Virus record (IMG/VR): IMGVR_UViG_3300029397_000037
Coordinates: 1-39,982 of that record
Reading direction: 5' to 3' (one strand)
Length of the DNA stretch: 39,982 nucleotides
From: a virus
Part shown: in pieces, positions 1-6,156 of the stretch
Numbering within the stretch: position 1 is the first letter of the stretch
Layout of the letters: the number at the start of each line of letters is the position of its first letter
Made by a program: the position numbers and the translations under genes
The notes under the pieces: generated by a model
Database searches by the model: none
The model's input: only the letters and a program-made list of their open reading frames with translations
What the model was told of the DNA's origin: nothing

Positions 1-1236
1 ATGGCTTCCTCCAGACAGATTCACCGCCTCAATGCTCTGCGCGTCGCCAAACTGCTGACGCCTGGCTACCACGCCGACGGCGGCGGCCTGTATCTCCAGA
101 TTTCCGATAGTGGCTCGCGGTCGTGGATCTACCGCTACTCGCTGGCCAAGCGTGCGCGCGAGATGGGCCTCGGCCCGTTGTCGGCCATCTCGCTGGCGGA
201 GGCCCGAGCCGAGGCCGCGCGGTGCCGCAAGCTGGTGGCACTCGGCATTGATCCCATCGAGGAGCGCAAAGAGCGTCAGCGCGCCGCCGAAGCTACCCCC
301 AATTCGATGCTTTTCCGCGACGCCGCGCGGACCTACATCGAGTCGCAGCGCGAAGGCTGGAAGAACGCGAAACACGCCCAGCAATGGGAGAACACGCTCA
401 CCACCTACGCCTACCCCATCATGGGCGACGTCGACGTCCGCGACGTGGACACGGCCATGGTCCTGCGCGTGCTGCAGCCGATCTGGACGAAGAAGGCCGA
501 GACGGCCAGCCGGGTGCGCGGGCGCATCGAGTGCGTGCTCGACGCGGCCAAGGTGCTGGGCAAGCGATCGGGCGAGAATCCCGCGCGCTGGCGCGGCCAC
601 CTGGACAAGCTGCTACCCAAGCGCGAGCGGTCCAAGAAGGTGAAGCACCACCCCGCCCTTCCCTGGCAACAGATTCCCGAGTTCATGCCGCAGCTCACGG
701 CGCGCGACGCGCCGGCGGCCCGCGTGCTGCATCTGCTGATCCTGACGTGCGTACGCACGACCGAAGCACTGCATGCGCGGCCGGAAGAGTTCGACCTGGA
801 GCGCCGCGTGTGGACTGTGCCGCCCGACCGCATGAAGATGGAAAAGGAGCTGCGCGTGCCGCTCTGCGTCGACGCCGTGCGCCTGGTGCAGGAAGCGAAG
901 AAGACGGCGGACGGCTACCTGTTCCCTGGCCAGAAGAAAGGCAAGCCCCTGTCGAACATGGCCATGCTGAACATGCTCGACCGCATGGGCTACTGCGACA
1001 TCACGGTGCACGGCTTCCGCTCGACGTTCCGCGACTGGGTAGCCGAATGCACCGAATACCCCGACTCGCTGGCAGAGATGGCCCTCGCGCACGCCGTGGA
1101 AAACAAGGTGGAAGGCGCCTACCGCCGAGGCGACATGCTGGAGCGCCGGCGGAAGATGATGGAAGACTGGGCCAGGTACTGCAGCGGCCGGACGGGCGTT
1201 GTGGTGCAGCTCAGGGATGACCAGGCTGCAGCGTAA
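1..1236 (+). CDS. int: Tyrosine recombinase, P4/DUF4102-type phage integrase
   Basis: 411-residue site-specific recombinase that would integrate and excise the phage. The N-terminal part (about 10-90, with ADGGGLYL and a YSLAKRAREMGLG-like strand) is the DUF4102 arm-binding region of P4-type integrases, followed by a SAM-like core-binding domain (about 105-205) and the catalytic domain. The catalytic residues can be placed: Arg252 (TCVRTTE), His337 and Arg340 (VHGFRSTFRDW), His364 (LAHAV) and nucleophile Tyr374 (GAYRRGD). Length is normal and no residue is missing, so it looks active. The window begins at its ATG, so its promoter and ribosome site are not visible. An array of short repeats follows its 3' end, and an AlpA-like gene that could act as excisionase closes the window. 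Confidence 0.96.
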   Translation: MASSRQIHRLNALRVAKLLTPGYHADGGGLYLQISDSGSRSWIYRYSLAKRAREMGLGPLSAISLAEARAEAARCRKLVALGIDPIEERKERQRAAEATPNSMLFRDAARTYIESQREGWKNAKHAQQWENTLTTYAYPIMGDVDVRDVDTAMVLRVLQPIWTKKAETASRVRGRIECVLDAAKVLGKRSGENPARWRGHLDKLLPKRERSKKVKHHPALPWQQIPEFMPQLTARDAPAARVLHLLILTCVRTTEALHARPEEFDLERRVWTVPPDRMKMEKELRVPLCVDAVRLVQEAKKTADGYLFPGQKKGKPLSNMAMLNMLDRMGYCDITVHGFRSTFRDWVAECTEYPDSLAEMALAHAVENKVEGAYRRGDMLERRRKMMEDWARYCSGRTGVVVQLRDDQAAA

Positions 1237-1340
1237 CGTCGGGCTGCCAGGTGCACCGTGGCAACAGCATGAGAGTGCGGGCATTCGCCGGCCGGCCTGG
1301 CAGAGGTGCGCCGCCCCGCCCGCTCCAGTTGACCATCGGG

Positions 1341-1625
1341 AAAAGGTAATCTCGGTAATCCCTCATGCCGCTTCGGCCGCAAACCGTTGTGGGACTAGGC
1401 TTTGCAGGTCATCGAGCAAAGGTAATTTCTTGGTAACCTATAGGTAATCTCATTACCTTTGTAGAGAGTCACCTCTCGCCTTGTTCGAACCTATAAGAAT
1501 CAAGGACTTACGTTGAGATTACCTTTTCGATTACCGAACATTACCTTCTAGGGGTAATCCGAAAAGCGGTGTTAAATCAAACAGATACGTTGCTTTTTTG
1601 GGTGGGATTACGGAAATTACCTTTT
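1341..1625. repeat. Array of GGTAAT/ATTACC boxes (candidate attP arms or iteron origin)
   Basis: The 432-base gap between int and the next gene is A+T-rich and contains ten exact GGTAAT boxes plus degenerate ones. Forward boxes: 1345, 1354, 1421, 1432 (GGTAAC), 1443, 1553. Reverse boxes: 1452, 1518, 1530, 1540, 1607 (ATTACG), 1616. Many neighbours are 9-13 bp apart, about one helical turn. The best extended form is AAAGGTAATYTC. Forward copies dominate the left half and reverse copies the right half; the outer pairs (1341-1364 and 1602-1625) form a long imperfect inverted repeat. This suits integrase/excisionase arm sites around an attP core or iterons for the primase-helicase. Which one is inference. 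Confidence 0.72.
1479..1505. other. Candidate recombination core between the GGTAAT boxes
   Basis: An imperfect inverted repeat, CCTTGTTC (1479-1486) and GAATCAAGG (1497-1505) around a 10-bp centre, lies in the middle of the only large box-free stretch inside the GGTAAT array. Two inverted core-type sites around a short overlap, flanked on both sides by arm-type sites, is the layout of attP in lambda and P2. It contains TTCGAAC, which resembles a tRNA T-loop, but the flanking bases do not form a T-stem. No host junction is in the window, so this remains a hypothesis. Confidence 0.3.
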
Positions 1626-1668
1626 TCCGATGCTATTCCCAACAACATGACAACGAAGTGGGGTAGTA

Positions 1669-2640
1669 GTGAACGTTCTGGATCACGAACCGCAAGGCTG
1701 GTATTTGCTTAAAGACGAATGGGGCCTGTACCTGGACGTCAACTGCAACCACAGCTTTGCTGGTTACAGCTTCATGATGCGGCTCGACTTCGATGAGGCC
1801 ACGAAATACCTGCGGCAAGGGCGGCGCTATTTGAACCAGTTGGCACAGGCTGTTCAGAAGTCAGCGCCGGGGATATCTGGAAGTCAGTCCCCTTACAAAG
1901 ACCGGATGGCTCCGTCCGATGTGAACGCGAGGGCCAACGACGCTATCCGGCAATGGCAAGCTGCAAACGCGCAACCAGCAAACGAAGCAGCCGAACCAGC
2001 GCAGGCAAATGGAGACGAGATGCCAGCGGTCCTCACCGCCGCGCCTGATAAACGGCCACAATCATCAATCGGAGCACTGACAATAACGCTTTGGCTGCTC
2101 TCCATTGGGTTCTACGTCGCATCCCTTACGCAGACAGCGCTCTCCACGTACTCCTTTCCAATGTCCGGCTTCTTCGTTTTGACGTTGGGCTGGATATCCG
2201 CCTTCGACAGAGTTAACTTTGCCTGGCTAGCAAACTTTGCCTTCGTTATCTGCCTCATCGAAATCCCCTCACGCAATCCTGCGGACTGGAGGTTTGCCGC
2301 ACGCGCGAGTATCGCTGCAGTATTGCTCTCGCTGGATACAGTCAGGTTCACCGCCACCATGATTGATGAAAGCGGACAATTGGCAACGATTCGGGGATAT
2401 GGATGGGGCGCCGCCTTGTGGATCATGGCCCTGTGTTTGGCCATGGCGGCAATTGGTTCTCGCTATTCGGATGCACCCGAAAAGGATATAGACGGCACCT
2501 TTGATGGTGCGCTGTTGCGACCTATTGGACTGGCGCTATTTGTTGTCGTCGTTGCGGCTTCCGCATACTGGTCGAAGCAAGTGCCCCACGAGTACACCCC
2601 CGGCGGCGAACGTATCGTTTTTGTCCGCGAGCACTATTGA
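1669..2640 (+). CDS. Polytopic membrane protein, cargo gene, function unknown
   Basis: 323 residues from a GTG start. The first ~60 residues are soluble and aromatic-rich (GWYLLKDEWGLYLDVNC), then a charged, Ala/Gln/Pro-rich linker (about 60-125), then roughly five hydrophobic segments (about 132-152, 162-180, 183-200, 249-266, 283-302) and a short hydrophilic tail ending VFVREHY. I do not recognise a family. The gene stands alone between the GGTAAT array and cos, the position that corresponds to the old/tin cargo region at the right end of P2 DNA, and it is less GC-rich than the structural genes. A soluble sensor joined to a membrane domain near a lysogeny locus would suit an exclusion or conversion protein, but nothing in the sequence proves it. 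Confidence 0.75.
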   Translation: MNVLDHEPQGWYLLKDEWGLYLDVNCNHSFAGYSFMMRLDFDEATKYLRQGRRYLNQLAQAVQKSAPGISGSQSPYKDRMAPSDVNARANDAIRQWQAANAQPANEAAEPAQANGDEMPAVLTAAPDKRPQSSIGALTITLWLLSIGFYVASLTQTALSTYSFPMSGFFVLTLGWISAFDRVNFAWLANFAFVICLIEIPSRNPADWRFAARASIAAVLLSLDTVRFTATMIDESGQLATIRGYGWGAALWIMALCLAMAAIGSRYSDAPEKDIDGTFDGALLRPIGLALFVVVVAASAYWSKQVPHEYTPGGERIVFVREHY

Positions 2641-2806
2641 GCCACGCGGTTGACGGCCAATGCAAACATGGAGATCCTCCATTGCAGTGGCTGAGTGCAT
2701 AAATCTGCATAGGTCCACCGAGGCTGCGACGACCTTGCCTAGCCTTGCTGGTAGCCGCTTCAAGCCATCTATGCAGCCGCATAAGAATCACTCGATGAAG
2801 CGCGCA

Positions 2807-2832
2807 GGTGAGGCGGGGTCCCAACCGCGCGC
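2807..2832 (+). other. cos: Putative cos site (P2-type cohesive end)
   Basis: The gene-free stretch 2641-3186 contains GGTGAGGCGGGG, seven bases, one base, then GCGCGC. As I recall it, the P2/P4 cohesive end is GGCGAGGCGGGG plus AAAGCAC followed by TGCGCGC, so the match is in register over 12 bases with one change, then keeps spacing to the GCGCGC block. Orientation relative to the portal/terminase operon is the same as in P2, where cos lies beyond the 3' end of Q. Here 3.3 kb of cargo separates cos from Q. The rest of the gap is GC-rich, with a minus-strand terminator at its right end and no convincing gene. Confidence 0.68.
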
Positions 2833-3093
2833 GCCCGGGTGACGGGCGGCCCTCCCCCCCCACAGGGAAGACCCACCAGACTGCGCCAGGGACCCGTGGA
2901 GGCGCGTTCAGGTGCTCGGGGGCACCGCGTGGCTGCGCAGCCGCGAAGCGCCCGCAGGGCATCGCAGATGCGGCCGGAGCCATGTTTGCAACGTCGATAT
3001 TGACGGGCGCACCTCCGCCATTGACACAGTCTGCAGAGAGTGGCGCCGCGCCAAGCGCCCTCGCCAGATGCGACGGTCCTACCGCGTGCCCAT

Positions 3094-3119
3094 AAAAAAA
3101 GCCCCGGATAGTCCGGGGC
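3094..3119 (-). terminator. Intrinsic terminator of the T6SS-relic operon
   Basis: GCCCCGGA (3101-3108) and TCCGGGGC (3112-3119) form a perfect 8-bp stem with a 3-base loop. The run of seven A on its left (3094-3100) becomes a U-run for leftward transcripts, so it terminates the minus-strand genes at 3187-4035. Confidence 0.85.
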
Positions 3120-3186
3120 CTCTTCTGGTGTCGCTGTAACGCTATCGGGCGTCCACCATAACGCCAATCGCCTGCCCGTCCGATTG

Positions 3187-3417
3187 TCATCGCCTCTCTG
3201 ACTGCTTGGCCTGACGACTCTTGGCCGCCACCCAACCGATAGCCGCCAACAGCAGCCCGGCAACTAAGCCGCAACGCAAGGCAAACATCAGTGCACGCGT
3301 ACCGCATGCATCACCGCATTCGACGGTTCCGGCCGGCAGAGCAACATAAAGCGCGAGAAGCCCCCCGCCCAATGCCCCAACGACAAATAGGAGCATGGCG
3401 GCTAGCGCCACCTTCAT
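3187..3417 (-). CDS. Small two-helix membrane protein, possible immunity partner of Tae4
   Basis: 76 residues with two hydrophobic segments (about 3-26 and 48-65) separated by a short loop containing two Cys (ECGDACG), and a basic C-terminus. Its ATG overlaps the TGA of the upstream Tae4-like frame (ATGA), so the two are translationally coupled, and a strong terminator follows. The last gene of a PAAR-amidase unit is normally the immunity gene; known Tai4 proteins are periplasmic rather than two-helix membrane proteins, so an immunity role is only a context guess. It may simply be a leftover of the degraded cassette. Confidence 0.55.
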   Translation of the reverse strand: MKVALAAMLLFVVGALGGGLLALYVALPAGTVECGDACGTRALMFALRCGLVAGLLLAAIGWVAAKSRQAKQSERR

Positions 3418-3851
3418 GCCACCCCCCAGAAGAGGATCTGTTTGGCGTCTGCAAGATTGGAATACAGATTTTCAGGCCCCACGCCGATGACCGACAGAGG
3501 ATTCCATACCTTGCTTATGCCGAACGTAAACCGAAGGGTCGTTTCCGAGCTTGGCGTAAGGCGGTCTCCATTCCACAAATCGATGTGATCCCCCGTCGGA
3601 GTCTTTTCCTTTAGGTTGCGCCTCCAATAACTGCCAAAGAAGATGATTCCCGTTCTTCCTTTCGCCTTATCCTGCCAATCGGCTCCGGTAATCACTTCTG
3701 GAGACGGACAGCCGGCGAAAGGGCGGCGCAGAAGCCATTCGGCCACTTCCTTCGCTCGAAGCATATGGCTGTGAGGGTGTCCATGGAACCAACATGTTGC
3801 AACCGCACAGCACGATGTCACCGTCTGCCGCAGTCTCGCCCATGAAATCAA
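3414..3851 (-). pseudogene. Tae4-like T6SS amidase effector, 5'-truncated remnant
   Basis: The frame encodes a C-terminal part that resembles Tae4 amidases, which cleave peptidoglycan cross-peptides in rival cells: SHMLRAKEVAEWLL, then GRTGIIFFGSYWRR, GDHIDLWNGDRLT (with the catalytic His), then NLYSNLADAKQILFW. The Tae4-like part starts at about 3790. Upstream residues are only an out-of-frame reading of the neighbouring PAAR gene, and the N-terminal segment with the catalytic Cys is absent. The simplest reading is a deletion that joined the middle of a PAAR gene to the middle of tae4 out of frame. The effector should be inactive. Its stop overlaps the start of the small membrane protein downstream. 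Confidence 0.7.
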
Positions 3852-4035
3852 TGCGCCTCGGCCCTCCTGCCTTCGCTATCACCCCGGTACTCTTGCACGC
3901 CCTACAGTAGGCCTGCCCACCAATAAGAGCGACTTGATGGCCAGCATCGCCCATGGTGAAGACCGGACCGGCGTAAGGCATTATTTCGCCGCCGCGTTCC
4001 AGGCTGTCACCAACAACAGCAATTCGACGCATCAT
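3667..4035 (-). CDS. PAAR-domain protein, probably 3'-truncated (T6SS spike tip)
   Basis: 122 residues. The first ~80 match PAAR-motif proteins that cap the VgrG spike of type VI secretion: RRIAVVGD, then GDAGHQVALIGGQAYC, ACKSTGVIAKAGGPRR and FMGETAADGDIVLCGC. After residue ~80 the sequence becomes Ser/Arg-rich and unlike the family, because the frame there reads through tae4 sequence in another frame. PAAR and Tae4 genes are commonly neighbours, so one deletion could have removed the end of one and the start of the other. The gene could still make a short PAAR protein. It is not the phage's own spike tip; that role fits gpV at 16286. Confidence 0.68.
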   Translation of the reverse strand: MMRRIAVVGDSLERGGEIMPYAGPVFTMGDAGHQVALIGGQAYCRACKSTGVIAKAGGPRRIDFMGETAADGDIVLCGCNMLVPWTPSQPYASSEGSGRMASAPPFRRLSVSRSDYRSRLAG

Positions 4036-4153
4036 GCTCTCAACTCCCTATGCCGATTCTTTTGTAGTCGCATTCAAAGACAAAGCGCTCCGCGCATGCG
4101 CCGAATGTGCACGATCATAGCCCCGCCCCCCGCGCACAATTGCAAAACATCTG

Positions 4154-4333
4154 TCAGTGCACAGGCAGCACCACATGCTCGCGACACTTACGCACGTGGT
4201 GCTCAGTCATGCGCCGACTCTTGTGGCCTAGCAGGTCTTGTGCGTGCGCCCGCTCCTCTGTGTCGGGGGCAGCCTTAGCGCGAATGTTATGAAGCGGGCA
4301 ACTTACGCCGGCCTTGACCGAGATGGTTGCGAA
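4154..4333 (-). pseudogene. C-terminal stump of a second tyrosine recombinase
   Basis: The 382-base gap 4036-4417 has no intact gene, but its minus strand reads as the last ~59 residues of a phage integrase: VKAGVSCPLHNIRAKAA (His-x-x-Arg motif), then AQDLLGHKSRRMTEHHVRK. The LLGH and MTEH motifs are typical of Int C-termini, but the catalytic Tyr position (usually MTEHY) is His here. Upstream the frame runs into the antisense of the SRAP gene, so the rest of the recombinase is missing. It is a relic of another integrative element and marks this region as an old insertion site. Confidence 0.72.
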
Positions 4334-4417
4334 GATGAAAGCGCAGCAGCCACCGGGCGACCGAAGGTAAAGCGCCTCGCGGCGTATGATGAGACACCCC
4401 GCCAGGAGGCCGCGCCC

Positions 4418-5356
4418 ATGTGCTACTCCGCCCAAATCGAAGCCGACTATCGACGGTTCGTACACGAGTACGGCGCCATCATGTCGCTGGACGAATTCAC
4501 GCGCATGGTGGTCGAGTACTTCGACAACCCTAAGATGCGGGTGCCCAAGGCAATGACCGCGCATTTCCTCGAATCGCCCGAGACTCACGAAGAAAAGAAG
4601 ATCGCCGAGGTCATCCGCGCGCGCATGGCGGCAGACGAGATCGCGCTGCTGCAGGAGCTGGCCAAGCAGACCGAACGGCTGGAGAAAGCCCAGCAGAGCC
4701 TCGCCACCAAGGCCACCAAGAAAGCCGCCGAAGACGTCCGCATCGCCACCAACAAGATCGCGGCCGCCAAAGGCAAACTCGAAGAACTGAAGAGCACGGA
4801 GCTCAAGCCGCGCGACTCGCGCATCTACCCCGGCTGGTACGCGCCAGTGATGGTCATGGAGAACGGCCGGCGCGTCGTCAAGCCGATGCGCTACCAGTGC
4901 CGCCCCGCCGGCAAGCCCGCGTTCTACGACGAACAGTACCCCGGCACCTACAACGCCCGCCGCGACAACCTGCGCGGCTTCTGGAAAGGCCAGTACGGCC
5001 ACACACACGGCCTGGTCCTGGTCGACGCGTTCTACGAGAACGTAACTGGGCCAGACGGCAAAAACGTCATCCTCGAATTCCGCCCCGACCCTCCGCAGAC
5101 GCTGCTTGTCGCCTGCGTGTGGTCACACTGGCGTGCGACCAAGCCCGGCGAGAAGGATCTGCTGTCGTTCGCCATCATCACCGACGATCCGCCGCCGGAG
5201 ATTGCCGAGGCGGGGCACGACCGCTGCCCGGTTCCGATCAAGCCGGAGAACATCGACGCATGGCTCAACCCAGCGCCGCGCGAGCTGGCGGCAATGGACG
5301 AAATTCTCGATGATCGCCCGGCGCTGTATTTCCGGCACAAGGTCGCAGGCCCATAA
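4418..5356 (+). CDS. SRAP (YedK/HMCES) abasic-site shielding protein with coiled-coil insertion
   Basis: 312 residues. SRAP proteins form a thiazolidine crosslink between Cys2 and abasic sites in single-stranded DNA. The start is fixed at the ATG giving Met-Cys (MCYSAQ), because Cys2 must become N-terminal; AGGAGG lies 8 bases upstream. Other active-site residues are visible: Asn179 (TYNARRDNL), Glu207 (DAFYEN) and His267 (GHDRCPVPI). A Lys/Glu/Ala-rich helical stretch (about 55-130) between the N-terminal strand and the main fold makes it much longer than E. coli YedK (about 222). It lies between recombinase and HicAB relic/cargo genes and could protect abasic replication intermediates or be SOS-linked cargo. 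Confidence 0.92.
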   Translation: MCYSAQIEADYRRFVHEYGAIMSLDEFTRMVVEYFDNPKMRVPKAMTAHFLESPETHEEKKIAEVIRARMAADEIALLQELAKQTERLEKAQQSLATKATKKAAEDVRIATNKIAAAKGKLEELKSTELKPRDSRIYPGWYAPVMVMENGRRVVKPMRYQCRPAGKPAFYDEQYPGTYNARRDNLRGFWKGQYGHTHGLVLVDAFYENVTGPDGKNVILEFRPDPPQTLLVACVWSHWRATKPGEKDLLSFAIITDDPPPEIAEAGHDRCPVPIKPENIDAWLNPAPRELAAMDEILDDRPALYFRHKVAGP

Positions 5357-5379
5357 AAAAAGGGCAGCCGTAGCTGCCC
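5355..5379 (-). terminator. Terminator of the hicAB operon
   Basis: GGGCAGC (5362-5368) pairs perfectly with GCTGCCC (5373-5379) around CGTA. The A7 run on the left gives a U-tract to leftward transcripts, so it ends hicB. It lies directly after the stop of the convergent SRAP gene and may also stop that transcript weakly. Confidence 0.82.
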
Positions 5380-5399
5380 CATATCTGTATAGCGTGGCG

Positions 5400-5819
5400 T
5401 TACACCACTCGAACGTCAAGCCGCTTTCCGAGCGCGGCAAGCGCTGATTCCACGGCTTCAATCTTCGACGCATGGCCGAACTTAAACAACCGATCGACCT
5501 GCACCTGGTTGACGTTAAGCAGGCGCGCCAAATCGGCCTTGCGCACTTTCCGGGCCACCATCTCGTTGGCCAGCAACACCTTGGCCGTCACAAGCGCGGG
5601 CAGCGTGACCACTTTCTGGCCACGCTTAGGTTTCGACGGCATCGGGATCAGCCGCTTCTCATCGAAATAGACTTCTAGCGCCGCCTCCAAAGCGTCCAAG
5701 CCTTGAACAAGCGCATCCGCCTCGTCATCGCCGGCGGTAATCGCCTCTGGCACGTCGGGAAACGTAACCAGCAGCGTGCCGTTCGTGTCGGGCGTCAGTT
5801 TGACGGGGTATGACAACAT
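5400..5819 (-). CDS. hicB: HicB-family antitoxin
   Basis: 139 residues from an ATG preceded by GGAG; a GTG two codons earlier is possible. The N-terminal half (YPVKLTPDTNGTLLVTFPDVPEAITAGDDEADAL, split over two motifs) is the degenerate RNase H-like HicB fold that binds and blocks HicA. The C-terminal half (about 80-130, ADLARLLNVNQVQVDRLF) is a helix-turn-helix that would bind the promoter. It is the second gene of a leftward hicA-hicB operon, 64 bases behind hicA with a strong hairpin between, and it ends at an intrinsic terminator. It should neutralise HicA and autoregulate through the palindromes upstream of hicA. Confidence 0.93.
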   Translation of the reverse strand: MLSYPVKLTPDTNGTLLVTFPDVPEAITAGDDEADALVQGLDALEAALEVYFDEKRLIPMPSKPKRGQKVVTLPALVTAKVLLANEMVARKVRKADLARLLNVNQVQVDRLFKFGHASKIEAVESALAALGKRLDVRVV

Positions 5820-5855
5820 TTCCACTCCATTGGCGCGGGGTCATGAACCGCGAGG

Positions 5856-5881
5856 GAACTGCGGCCCGAAAGCCGCAGTTC
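5856..5881 (-). promoter_or_regulatory. Perfect 10-bp hairpin between hicA and hicB
   Basis: GAACTGCGGC (5856-5865) and GCCGCAGTTC (5872-5881) form an uninterrupted stem with a 6-base loop, three bases after the hicA stop. There is no U-run, so it is not a standard terminator. It could stabilise the hicA 3' end or set the hicA:hicB ratio. Confidence 0.6.
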
Positions 5882-5883
5882 TG

Positions 5884-6069
5884 TTACTTCAAACCGAGTT
5901 GCTTCTTAATCGCTTCGACCAACCCTTTACCGATCTCTTTGCTGCCGTGATCGGGAAAGATCGTGGTCTTGCCATTGACCGTCACCCGGTAGTGGCTGGA
6001 GCCGCTTCGGTGCTTCTCAAACGTTGCACCTTGCTCCTTCAACCACCTGCGAAACTCGCTGTATTTCAT
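5884..6069 (-). CDS. hicA: HicA-family mRNA interferase toxin
   Basis: 61 residues, normal for HicA, a ribosome-dependent or free mRNA endonuclease with a double-stranded-RNA-binding-like fold. MKYSEFRRWLKEQGATF is followed by the region with the catalytic His (GSSHYRVTV) and PDHGSKEIGKGLVEAIKKQL. I chose the ATG at 6069 because GGGAGG lies just upstream; a longer frame to 6132 would cross the operator sequences. It precedes hicB on the minus strand. In a prophage it could act as an addiction or abortive-infection module. Confidence 0.93.
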   Translation of the reverse strand: MKYSEFRRWLKEQGATFEKHRSGSSHYRVTVNGKTTIFPDHGSKEIGKGLVEAIKKQLGLK

Positions 6070-6101
6070 GACCTCCCTTGTTTGTCGCGATGGGGATAAA
6101 T

Positions 6102-6154
6102 ATACAACACATATGTTGTATCCGCAATCCAACTTCGCAACATAAATGTTGTAT
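6102..6154. promoter_or_regulatory. Two palindromic operators upstream of hicA
   Basis: ATACAACA (6102-6109) and TGTTGTAT (6114-6121) are perfect inverted arms around CATA. A second copy, CAACA (6138-6142) TAAA TGTTG (6147-6151) followed by TAT, is centred 33 bp away, about three helical turns. They lie in the hicA promoter region, in an A+T-rich patch of an otherwise GC-rich genome, so HicB dimers or tetramers on one DNA face are likely. The second box abuts the end of the portal gene. Confidence 0.75.
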
Positions 6155-6156
6155 TT

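Noticed and set aside
1483-1500. TTCGAAC at the candidate att core as a tRNA T-loop/attB identity
   Set aside because: The flanking bases do not form a T-stem, and no acceptor end is visible.
5206-5222. Second cos-like string, GAGGCGGGGC, inside the SRAP gene
   Set aside because: It lacks the spaced GCGCGC block and lies in conserved coding sequence next to the catalytic His; the 2807 site matches P2 cos in layout.
6102-6121. HicA operator as another Ogr late-promoter box (it contains ACAACA and TGTTGT)
   Set aside because: The half-sites are in the opposite order and only 4 bp apart, unlike the three GTTGT-N13-ACAAC boxes, and it belongs to a toxin-antitoxin promoter.
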